A DNA stretch of 64,000 bases from Myxococcus fulvus (lineage in GTDB: Bacteria; Myxococcota; Myxococcia; Myxococcales; Myxococcaceae): positions 372,001-436,000 of the forward strand of contig NZ_FOIB01000002.1 in NCBI RefSeq assembly GCF_900111765.1. Reading direction: 5' to 3'. The position numbers and the translations under genes are program-made. The notes below the pieces were generated by a model. That model did no database searches. It had not been told where the DNA came from and was given only the letters and a program-made list of their open reading frames with translations. Of the stretch, positions 38,559 through 45,656 are shown one piece after another. Within the stretch, counting starts at the first letter, position 1. Every line of letters begins with the position of its first letter.

Positions 38559-39349
38559 CGCGCCAGCTCCCCCAACACCGAGAGCGCCCCACCCGTGGAG
38601 ACGACCTCCGCCAGCAATCGCTCACACAACACGCCCGTCCCCAACCACAACACCGCGCCGCCCCCCAGGATGCGCAGCGGCGCTCCCAGCTCCTGCAGAT
38701 TCAGCTGCGGCGCCGCGCGCGACGCCATCGCCAGGAAGCAATCCACCGTCAACATCGCCGCCGCCATCGGCGCGCCCACCGCCAACCCCGTGGCCAGCGC
38801 CCCTCCCGCGAGTACGACCACGTGCAGCGTCGCGGCCTCCGTCGGCACGAAGGCCCCCAAGCCCACCACGCCGAACCCACGCACCCAGGCTCCGAACACG
38901 AGCGGCGCCACCGCGCCCGACATCACCAGCCCCAAGAGCAACTGATGCAGCCCTTCGCCCGTGGCGGACTCGCGGCTCCCCGACACCGGCAGGCTCGCCT
39001 CCGCGGACGTGCCCCTCAACAGGTCGATGAACCTTCCCCCCATCCGCGCCGCGTCGAACGGCAGCGCGGAGACCATCCCCACCGACACGCCATAGGCCAG
39101 CTCCCGCAGCAGCCAGCCCGCCAGCGTCCACGATGACGTCACCGGCGCCGGCAGCTCCACGCCGCCCTCCACCCGGAGGAACAACGCCAGGGACAGCACC
39201 AGCCCCAACCGCACCGTCGGCGGCGTGGCCTGTCCACCCAACACGGGGCACAGGAAGGCCACGGGCACGAGCCGCGCGCAGCACAGCGCCACCACGGCGG
39301 CGTCCGGCCCGAGCGCCTCCAACGACGAGCGAACCAGCTCCAGGTTCAT
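38555..39349 (-). CDS. sctT: Type III secretion export protein SctT (FliR family)
   Basis: The protein has 264 residues from ATG 39349, which overlaps the sctS stop (ATGA) and so decides the start. Six or so hydrophobic helices span the chain (LVPVAFLCPVLGG; RLGLVLSLALFLR; GMVSALPFDAARMGGRFIDLLRG near 115). The last region matches the loop of FliR/SctT proteins near the export pore. With SctR and SctS it forms the helical export gate. Confidence 0.92.
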   Translation of the reverse strand: MNLELVRSSLEALGPDAAVVALCCARLVPVAFLCPVLGGQATPPTVRLGLVLSLALFLRVEGGVELPAPVTSSWTLAGWLLRELAYGVSVGMVSALPFDAARMGGRFIDLLRGTSAEASLPVSGSRESATGEGLHQLLLGLVMSGAVAPLVFGAWVRGFGVVGLGAFVPTEAATLHVVVLAGGALATGLAVGAPMAAAMLTVDCFLAMASRAAPQLNLQELGAPLRILGGGAVLWLGTGVLCERLLAEVVSTGGALSVLGELAR

Positions 39350-39615
39350 ACCGAGACCTCGGCGATGAGCGTCAGCAGTTGATGGGTGAAGCGCGTGAGC
39401 TGGGCGGCAATCCACGGCCCCGCGAGCACCAGGGCGAACACCGCCGCGCACAGCTTCGGCACCACCGACAGCGTGCTCTCCTGCAGCTGCGTCGTCGCCT
39501 GGAAGAGCCCCGACAGGAAGCCCACCAGCAGGCTGGCCCCGACGGGCGGCAGCGACGCGAGGACCATCAACAACAAGGCCTCTCGGCCCAGCGACAGCAA
39601 CAGGTCCTGGGTCAT
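39346..39615 (-). CDS. sctS: Type III secretion export protein SctS (FliQ family)
   Basis: This 89-residue protein starts at ATG 39615, the family's usual length. Two long transmembrane helices (about 12-40 and 50-75) flank the conserved GLFQATTQLQESTLSVVPKL segment that lines the gate. It lies 4 bases downstream of sctR. Confidence 0.93.
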   Translation of the reverse strand: MTQDLLLSLGREALLLMVLASLPPVGASLLVGFLSGLFQATTQLQESTLSVVPKLCAAVFALVLAGPWIAAQLTRFTHQLLTLIAEVSV

Positions 39616-39619
39616 CGCG

Positions 39620-40345
39620 TCACCGGTATCCGAGGATGAGGCCGCGCGCGAGCAGCGACCAGCCATCCACGGCCACGAAGAGGAGGATCTTGAAGGGCAG
39701 GCTCACCTGGCTGGGCGACAGCGTCTGCATCCCCAGCGCGAGCAACACGTTGGCGATGACCATGTCGAGCACCAGGAACGGGAGGAAGACGAGGAAGCCA
39801 ATCTGGAAGGCCTCCTTCAGCTCGGTGATGACGAAGGCCGGGATGATGACGAAGAGGTCCGTCTCCTGGACCGACTCCGCCTCCTCCGGTGGCCGCAGCT
39901 CACGCGCCAGGTCCACGAAGCGGGCCCGCTCCTCGGCGCTGCCGTGCTTCACCAGGAACTCGCGCAGGGGCTGCGCCACCCGCGCGGCCGAGTCGAGAAT
40001 CCGCGCACCGGAGCCGGACTCGAGTTCCTGGTAGGCGAGCTGCCCCGCGTCGTACATCCGCTCCATCACCGAGGCCATGATGTGGCCCGTCAGCACCGCC
40101 GCCAGCCCCGTCAGCACCAACGTCGGCGGCGCCTGCTGCGTCCCCATGGCCGAGCGCGCCAGCGACAACACCACCGCGATCTTCGAGAAGCTCGTCAGCA
40201 TCAGCACCGCGAACGGCAAGAGGGACATCAGCGCGAGCATCCCCATCATCGACAGCGGACTGCCCGCGTAGGACTGCTGACCGAGCAGCCCTTCCGGGGA
40301 TGCCGCGGCGACCACCGGCACGAACCAACCCAGTCCGCCGTTCAT
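39620..40345 (-). CDS. sctR: Type III secretion export protein SctR (FliP family)
   Basis: This 241-residue protein starts at ATG 40345, overlapping the stop of the FliO-like gene (ATGA). Motifs include LMSLLPFAVLMLTSFSKI near 39, the conserved LVLTGLAAVLTG near 80, and IIPAFVITELKEAFQIGF near 163 before the last helices. These are the core of the FliP/SctR family, which forms the pentameric gate with SctT and SctS. The open frame continues upstream but is a shadow there. Confidence 0.94.
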   Translation of the reverse strand: MNGGLGWFVPVVAAASPEGLLGQQSYAGSPLSMMGMLALMSLLPFAVLMLTSFSKIAVVLSLARSAMGTQQAPPTLVLTGLAAVLTGHIMASVMERMYDAGQLAYQELESGSGARILDSAARVAQPLREFLVKHGSAEERARFVDLARELRPPEEAESVQETDLFVIIPAFVITELKEAFQIGFLVFLPFLVLDMVIANVLLALGMQTLSPSQVSLPFKILLFVAVDGWSLLARGLILGYR

Positions 40346-40770
40346 GACCGCATCCCCCTGCGCATCCCACGTCCCGGACGAGGCCGACGGGCCGGCGCCA
40401 GGACGAAGGGAGCCGCCTGTCTCCGCTCGGGCAGCGCATGCACGTGCGCGAACGCATCCCCGAAGGTCACCAGGAAGTCGCGCCCCTCCACCTCCACCAG
40501 CGCGAGACCACACCGTGGCGACAGCCCCGCCCGGGAGACGACCTTCAAGCGCTCGAGGCTCGCCGCGCTCGTCCCCCTCGCCCCCCGTCGCCACCACCAC
40601 CAGCCAAGCCCACCCAGTGCGCCCACGAGCAGCACGCCCCGGGCCACCGAGACCATGGACATCCCTCCCATCGGCCCCAGCAAGGCCAGCGCGAGCACCA
40701 GGAGCGTCGCGACCTGCACGCGAGCGCGAGGGGAGAACGAGAACCGACGGGCATTCATGGGCGCGCTCAC
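40342..40770 (-). CDS. FliO-like protein of the type III export locus
   Basis: The protein has 142 residues from GTG 40770, overlapping the sctQ stop (GTGA); ATG 40758 is an alternative. Hydrophobic segments at about 20-36 and 42-58 precede LERLKVVSRAGLSPRCGLALVEVEGR and FLVTFGDAFAHVHAL, which match the FliO pattern (a core near GPRxxLALVEVxGR followed by LLVG). FliO stabilises FliP assembly in flagella and is not part of standard injectisomes. Its position, just before sctR, is that of fliO before fliP. This is inference from pattern and synteny. Confidence 0.65.
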   Translation of the reverse strand: MSAPMNARRFSFSPRARVQVATLLVLALALLGPMGGMSMVSVARGVLLVGALGGLGWWWWRRGARGTSAASLERLKVVSRAGLSPRCGLALVEVEGRDFLVTFGDAFAHVHALPERRQAAPFVLAPARRPRPGRGMRRGMRS

Positions 40771-41915
40771 GGCAGCAGGGCCAGGATGCGGGCACCGACC
40801 TCGCCCTCGATGTCCACCAGCTCGGCGCGCGCCACCACCCGGTCGCCCACGCGCAACAACACCGGCGTGCTCGCGTTGATGTGCAGCGGCAGCACCACGC
40901 CCGACTTCAACGCCGCCAGCTCCGAGAGCGGAACGAGCACCCGCGTCAGCTCCACCTCCACGTCCACGGGAAGCGGGGGCATTGCGTCGCTGCTGCGTTC
41001 ATTCGATGCCTGCATGTTCGACTCCGGGAAAGGCGCGCGGACCTGCGCGCGCGTCAGACAGAAGCCCTGGGGCTGGAACGTCCCCGCGAGCGAGAAGCCA
41101 CGGCCCACCAGCCTGCCGTCTCCCAGGAGGCGCCCGTTCTCACGGCGCACTCCCTCGAAGACCACCACGTCCCCCACCGCGAGCGCGTCCAGCGCCTGGT
41201 TCGTGAGCGGCATGCGCCCCACCAAGCACCTCAGCTCGAGCGATGCGGCGAGCACCTCGGGCGCGACACTCGCGCCGCGCTCCACCGGGTACTCCAGGAA
41301 CACGCTCTGGAGCAGCGGCGCCGGCAGCAACAACCGGGCTCCCGCGCTCACCTGCCCCACCGTGACACGCAGTTCCACGCCCACCAGGGGCTGTCGGCCC
41401 CGCAGCCGGGCCATGATGTCCTCGCCCCGCATCGTCAATGCGACCAGGCGCGGCGCCAGCACTGGATACAGCTCCGAGCGGGCACGCACCGCCGAGAGCC
41501 CCACCAGCACCAGGTACGCCAGCGTCGCGTCCTCCAGGCGGGACAGCTCCGTCACCACGCCCGCCCTGCCGCCCGAGCCCGCGATGCGCTCCAGCGCCGC
41601 GATGGCCAGCGCGGGCTCCAACTCCAGCACCGCCACGCCGCCCACCGCCGACAGCTCCAACAGGACGAAGACCGCCGGCCGCATCAGCCCACCGAGAGGA
41701 GAGACCACCGCGTCCAGCAACCGGGCCTCGGCCGTCACGGGACACCCCAGCTCACGGCCGAGCGCCTCGCAGATATCCCCCAAGGCCTGACGCCCCTGGT
41801 TCGCGACACGGGGACGCGCGGCGAGCACGAGGTGCGCCCGGCTCATCCTGCGTGCCCCCAGCCTGCGCAGTCTGCGCGGCTCGGGTGAAATCGACGGCTC
41901 GGTGTCCAGGTTCAT
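40767..41915 (-). CDS. sctQ: Type III secretion C-ring protein SctQ (FliM/FliN family)
   Basis: This 382-residue protein starts at ATG 41915. A FliM-like middle region (about 60-250) is followed by a SpoA domain at the C-terminus (about 310-382: VDVEVELTRVLVPLSELAALKSG, then ARAELVDIEGEVGARI). A weaker SpoA-like region lies near 225-290. It would form the cytoplasmic sorting platform. A 141-base gap separates it from the upstream gene. Confidence 0.88.
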   Translation of the reverse strand: MNLDTEPSISPEPRRLRRLGARRMSRAHLVLAARPRVANQGRQALGDICEALGRELGCPVTAEARLLDAVVSPLGGLMRPAVFVLLELSAVGGVAVLELEPALAIAALERIAGSGGRAGVVTELSRLEDATLAYLVLVGLSAVRARSELYPVLAPRLVALTMRGEDIMARLRGRQPLVGVELRVTVGQVSAGARLLLPAPLLQSVFLEYPVERGASVAPEVLAASLELRCLVGRMPLTNQALDALAVGDVVVFEGVRRENGRLLGDGRLVGRGFSLAGTFQPQGFCLTRAQVRAPFPESNMQASNERSSDAMPPLPVDVEVELTRVLVPLSELAALKSGVVLPLHINASTPVLLRVGDRVVARAELVDIEGEVGARILALLP

Positions 41916-42056
41916 CGAAGAAGGCTCTCGGGGGAGTGAGACGACGCACCCCTCTCGTGCACGGCCCTCGCCAGGGGGGCCGTGTCGTGATGTCGCGGAG
42001 TTGGAGGGCGTGGGAATCCGGGCTCGGGATGCTCGGTACGCGGAACAGGACGGACG

Positions 42057-42542
42057 TCAGCGCGTGGCTTCGCGGATGAGCCGCTCGGCCAGTGAAGTCA
42101 GCAGGGGCGGCGCCTCCGGGTCCACCGGCTCAACCACCCTGCCGGGGAACAAGGTGCGGTGATAGGGCGGCAGGCGCCGGAACACCTCCTTGCGAAGCGC
42201 CTCCGGCACCTCCTCCATCAAGGCCTTCAACCTCGCGGCGGCGTCGGCCCGTTCACCGAACTCCATCGCCACCTTCGCCTGCCGCTGCGCCGAGGGCATC
42301 GCCGACAGGTTGCGCAGGTGCACCTTCGCCCGCCGCATCGCCCCCGTTCCCAGCCCCTCCAAGAGCTCCCCTGCCCGCCCCCGCCCGAGCACCCAAGCCA
42401 CCAGCGCGTACCGCTCCAGGGGAACCACCAGGAGCGGGCGATGCACCGTGGCCTCCAGGTCCACGGGCGGCGGAGGCGGTGCCACGGGCACCTCCTCCTT
42501 GCGCGCCGGACGACGCACCCGCCCCACACGTGTCGCTTCCAT
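42057..42542 (-). CDS. Type III locus protein with a FliG-N-like region (candidate)
   Basis: This 161-residue protein starts at ATG 42542, with GAGAGGAGGGG upstream. After a Pro-rich start, residues about 45-105 (ALVAWVLGRGRAGELLEGLG, then MRRAKVHLRNLSAM) have the spacing of the FliG N-terminal domain (LG...AxExLxxL...). It sits directly after sctJ, where flagellar operons place fliG after fliF. The evidence is pattern and synteny only. Alternatives are an SctK-like adaptor or an unrelated protein. Confidence 0.6.
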   Translation of the reverse strand: MEATRVGRVRRPARKEEVPVAPPPPPVDLEATVHRPLLVVPLERYALVAWVLGRGRAGELLEGLGTGAMRRAKVHLRNLSAMPSAQRQAKVAMEFGERADAAARLKALMEEVPEALRKEVFRRLPPYHRTLFPGRVVEPVDPEAPPLLTSLAERLIREATR

Positions 42543-42559
42543 GTCGGCTGCCCCTCCTC

Positions 42560-43363
42560 TCAGGCGACCTTGCGCGTCGCACCCGGCGACAGCACGGGCC
42601 GCGCGGGCACGGGCGGAGCCGCGGGCATCGCGCTCAGTTCCCGGAAGTGCCGCATCCGCAGCGCGACCCACACCAGGGCCCCCGACAGTCCCGTCACCAG
42701 CACGCCGAGCACCGCGAGCAACACCCGCAGACGCAGCGGCGAGGACAGGCCTTGCGCCGCGGACACCTCGCCCCTCGCGGGCACCTCGTCCACCAACAGC
42801 GACACCGACTCGGTGGACAACCCCTCCACGCCTCCGGCCACGAGCGCCTTCAGGACCTCCGAGCCCTGCCGCACCCTCGCCGCCTGACCGGGCATCACCC
42901 GCACCATCGCCGACGCCTTCGACGGCATGGGCGCGACACCTGGACGCGGCGGCGGGGGCACCACCAGATGGACTCTCGCCAGCAGCACCCCCTCCATGGA
43001 CTGGAGCGTCTTCTCCAGGCCCCGCTCCAGCACACGCACGCGGCACAGCCCTTCCTCCGTGGGCGTGCGCACCAGCCCGCTCCCACCAAAGACGTCGCAG
43101 CCCACCTCCGCCGCGGGCCTCGGCAACCCCAGCTCCGCGAGCACCCTCACCGCCTCCGTCGACTGGTCGCCCATGACTTCGATGGACCACGAGGGCTTCT
43201 TGCCCGCCTCCAGGACCTTGCGCGCCTCCACCCCTCGCTGGATGAGCACCGTCTGGAGCTCGTTCGCCTGCCGCTCATCCAGTCCGTGTTGAATGCGCTC
43301 TCGACACGCCGCCGTCCCCAGGAGCAACAGGACGGCGAGCCACCTTCGGGAAGTCGATGACAT
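42560..43363 (-). CDS. sctJ: Type III secretion inner ring lipoprotein SctJ (YscJ/FliF family)
   Basis: This 267-residue protein starts at ATG 43363. The signal peptide ends in the lipobox TAAC near residues 17-20. A YscJ/FliF ring-building domain follows: LDERQANELQTVLIQRGVEA near 28 and LERGLEKTLQSMEGVLLARV near 112, plus VHLVVP. A C-terminal transmembrane helix lies at about 213-235 with a basic tail. Length and order match injectisome SctJ rather than full-length FliF. Confidence 0.93.
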   Translation of the reverse strand: MSSTSRRWLAVLLLLGTAACRERIQHGLDERQANELQTVLIQRGVEARKVLEAGKKPSWSIEVMGDQSTEAVRVLAELGLPRPAAEVGCDVFGGSGLVRTPTEEGLCRVRVLERGLEKTLQSMEGVLLARVHLVVPPPPRPGVAPMPSKASAMVRVMPGQAARVRQGSEVLKALVAGGVEGLSTESVSLLVDEVPARGEVSAAQGLSSPLRLRVLLAVLGVLVTGLSGALVWVALRMRHFRELSAMPAAPPVPARPVLSPGATRKVA

Positions 43364-43372
43364 GGCGCGCGC

Positions 43373-43855
43373 TCAAACCTGCGTCTGGAGGACCTGCTTG
43401 ACGCCACCGGTCGCCTTCTCGACGACCTTGCCGGCGAGGTCGATCTCCTGACTCGCCCGATAGACCTGCGCTTGCAGCGACAGCAGCTCCGCCGACGAGA
43501 AGTCCCGGCCCGACTCCGCCAGCCCCATGATGTGGTCCAGTCGCTTCTGCGCCTGCCCCACGCGCTCCACCACCTGCGCGGCCTGCTGCTCCCTCGCCGA
43601 CTGGACCGAGTCCACCCGCTCGCCCGCCTGCGCCCGCGCGCAGCCCGCGGAAGCCCGGGCTCCCGTGCCCTCGACCCGGACCACGCCCGCGGAGGCCTCA
43701 CCCACCGGACGCGTCGAACCCTCCACCGATACGGGCGGCCCTTCGCTCCGCCCAGGGCTCCGGGCCCCCTCCAATACTTGCCCGAACCGCTCGCGCCCGG
43801 GCTCCACGGGCGACAGGCCCGGGCTCCCCACGGCGCCCACTTTGTCCACGCTCAT
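43373..43855 (-). CDS. sctI: Type III secretion inner rod protein SctI
   Basis: This 160-residue protein starts at ATG 43855. The N-terminal 90 residues are Ser/Gly/Ala-rich and disordered. The C-terminus (about 118-160: SLQAQVYRASQEIDLAGK, then VVEKATGGVKQVLQTQ) closely follows the inner-rod pattern of SctI, which is also related to FliE. It lies 9 bases before sctJ, the usual order. Confidence 0.88.
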   Translation of the reverse strand: MSVDKVGAVGSPGLSPVEPGRERFGQVLEGARSPGRSEGPPVSVEGSTRPVGEASAGVVRVEGTGARASAGCARAQAGERVDSVQSAREQQAAQVVERVGQAQKRLDHIMGLAESGRDFSSAELLSLQAQVYRASQEIDLAGKVVEKATGGVKQVLQTQV

Positions 43856-43870
43856 GGCTGCCGTGCCCTT

Positions 43871-44365
43871 TCAGCGGATGTTGTTGATGGCGGCCTTCGC
43901 CGAGTCGTGGCGGACCTTCATGATGTTGGAGACCGCGTTGTGCTCGCGGCTCTCGCGCTGCATCTCGTTCTGCAGGTGGAGATAGGCCGCGTTGAACTTC
44001 TGGCCCTCCGCGCTGAGCTCCTTCTGCGCGTTCAACAACTCCCACGCGTCCGTGCTCCCCGACGACGTGCCTCCCGTTCCCAGCGAGGCGCTCGCCGTGG
44101 ACGCCGACGCCGTGGACGCCGACGCCGTGGACGCGAAGTCGGACGTCTTCATGGGCGCCACCTGCGCCACCGCCAGCTTCGTGCTGGAGACCGCCGCGCT
44201 CAGGATGGCGCCGTGCGGAATCATCCCGCCCACCACGCCCGCCCCTTTGTTCACGACGGTGTACGCCGCGTGCGCCAGCACCGTCCCGAAGTCGTTGCGC
44301 GGCGTCTGCCGGGGCAGGGTGTGGGTGGTGCTCAACAGGTACGGGCTGCGCTGACTCGGTTCCAA
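43871..44365 (-). CDS. Type III locus first gene; needle-subunit-like C-terminus (candidate)
   Basis: The protein has 164 residues from TTG 44365, with GGAGG six bases upstream inside a hairpin. The N-terminus is unrecognised. A Ser/Ala/Thr repeat (STASASTASAS) lies near 79-95. The C-terminal 55 residues are helical, and the end (AVSNIMKVRHDSAKAAINNI) resembles the C-terminal helix of needle subunits such as PrgI (AQSNTVKVIKDVDAAIIQNF). If right, it is an SctF with an extended N-terminus; a second rod protein or an early substrate is also possible. Confidence 0.6.
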   Translation of the reverse strand: MEPSQRSPYLLSTTHTLPRQTPRNDFGTVLAHAAYTVVNKGAGVVGGMIPHGAILSAAVSSTKLAVAQVAPMKTSDFASTASASTASASTASASLGTGGTSSGSTDAWELLNAQKELSAEGQKFNAAYLHLQNEMQRESREHNAVSNIMKVRHDSAKAAINNIR

Positions 44366-44371
44366 GCAAGA

Positions 44372-44394
44372 CCTCCGGCGATGGGTGCCGGAGG
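44372..44394 (-). promoter_or_regulatory. Hairpin enclosing the Shine-Dalgarno of the first type III gene
   Basis: On the minus strand CCTCCGGC (44394-44387) pairs perfectly with GCCGGAGG (44379-44372), with a 7-base loop. The GGAGG inside the second arm is the ribosome site of the TTG at 44365. Pairing would hide it, so the hairpin may switch translation of the locus. Confidence 0.5.
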
Positions 44395-44572
44395 CCCTTG
44401 TTCAGGGGCCATGCCAGGAGAAATCCCGAGCAATCACGCCCGTCTCGGCGCCCACCGGACTCCATCCACCGGGAGCCTCGTCCGGACGATGGGATGGGCG
44501 GACGGGACGGAAACTTGCCTCGCACGCCAAGTGCCTCAGAGTTGTCGCACCCTGTCGCACGCGGAGGAGCAG

Positions 44573-44899
44573 ATGCAGACTTCCAATGGTGGCCCCCCCA
44601 TCGCCGAGCGCTTCCACCCGCGCGTCGAGGCGGACATCGCCGTGAAGGTGCTCCTGCCAGGACGCGCCGTCATGGCCCGGGCCCGTGACGTGTCCATGGC
44701 GGGCCTGTTCCTCCTCGCCCACCCGGGCGATTCGCAGCGTCAGCTCACCCTCGCCCTGCCGCTGCCGGGGGACCGCGAAATCGTCACCACCTGCACCATC
44801 CGCCGCCGCGAGGCGAACGGCGTGGCGCTGGAGTTCGGCGAGCTGGACTGGGACGACCTCATCGCCCTGGCGCGCTTCCTCCACCCGCGCCTGCCCTGA
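44573..44899 (+). CDS. PilZ-domain protein, probable c-di-GMP receptor
   Basis: This 108-residue protein starts at ATG 44573, with GGAGGAG six bases upstream. It is a single PilZ domain: RFHPR at residues 13-17 and DVSMAGLFL near 39, both c-di-GMP contact motifs. It is divergent from the type III locus (207 bases apart) and converges on the receiver gene with three bases between. A regulatory role in export or motility is inferred from position only. Confidence 0.88.
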   Translation: MQTSNGGPPIAERFHPRVEADIAVKVLLPGRAVMARARDVSMAGLFLLAHPGDSQRQLTLALPLPGDREIVTTCTIRRREANGVALEFGELDWDDLIALARFLHPRLP

Positions 44900-44902
44900 A
44901 GC

Positions 44903-45310
44903 TCAGGCCGGCTCCGAGCGGGGCGGCGCCATGCGCAGCCGCTCCACCAGCGCCATCAGCTCCGCGCCTCGGAAGGGCTTGTGGATGTAGCCGTCCGCGC
45001 CCGCCAGCGTGGCGCTCTCCATGTCCGACTTCTTCGCCTTCGCGGTGAGCATGTAGAGCGGCACCGTCGCCGTGACGGGGTCGCTCTTCAGGATGCGACA
45101 CGCGGAGATGCCGTCGAGCTGCGGCAGGACGACATCCATCAGGATGAGGTGGAAGGTGCGGCTGCGCGCCAGCTTCAGCCCCTCCAGCCCGTTGGCCGCG
45201 CACACCACGTCCACCGTGCCGTCGCTCAACATCGAGCGCACCAGCTCCCGGATGACGGGTTCATCTTCCACGAGCAGGATGTGAAAGGGTGCCTGGGACA
45301 TGCCAACCAT
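44903..45310 (-). CDS. Stand-alone response-regulator receiver
   Basis: This 135-residue protein starts at ATG 45310 (GGAGAAAC four bases upstream); ATG 45301 is the alternative. It is one CheY-like domain: acidic pair at 15-16, phospho-acceptor Asp59 (LILMDVVLP), Thr89 and Lys111 (YIHKPF). No output domain is present, so it should act by protein contact. The cognate kinase is not in the window. Confidence 0.92.
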   Translation of the reverse strand: MVGMSQAPFHILLVEDEPVIRELVRSMLSDGTVDVVCAANGLEGLKLARSRTFHLILMDVVLPQLDGISACRILKSDPVTATVPLYMLTAKAKKSDMESATLAGADGYIHKPFRGAELMALVERLRMAPPRSEPA

Positions 45311-45656
45311 GTTTCTCCGGCGCGACGCTGGACGACTCGAGGGCGATGACTCGCGGGCGCGCCACCCCCACTTCCGGTGCCACCTGCCGCGCGCGGTATA
45401 GCCCCGCCGACACCACGCGCACCAGGGTTGCCATTCATTTGTGTGGAGCACCACGCATCCGACATGTCTGCCTGGGATTCACGGGGAAATCCGGGCCTCG
45501 TGTCCGCCCCCTGTCCGGCTGACCGCTCCCCAGGCGAGCAGGCCCCTGGAGTCACCCGCTCCCCTCGGAGTTCCACCCCAGCAGGTCACCTCTTCCACGC
45601 CCCTCCTTCCAGGGCTTCGGTTCTCTGTTGTCCCGGAGCGCTATGATGGGCCTGAA
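45311..45656. other. Divergent intergenic region
   Basis: This 346-base region separates the receiver and the zinc-ribbon gene. TATGAT at 45642-45647, ten bases before ATG 45657, is a possible -10 for a leaderless transcript. No good -35 is seen. No gene is supported. Confidence 0.4.

Noticed and set aside
42543-43190. Upstream extension of the FliG-N-like frame over sctJ
   Set aside because: It overlaps sctJ in another frame and is Gly/Ala/Arg-rich; a strong ribosome site supports ATG 42542.
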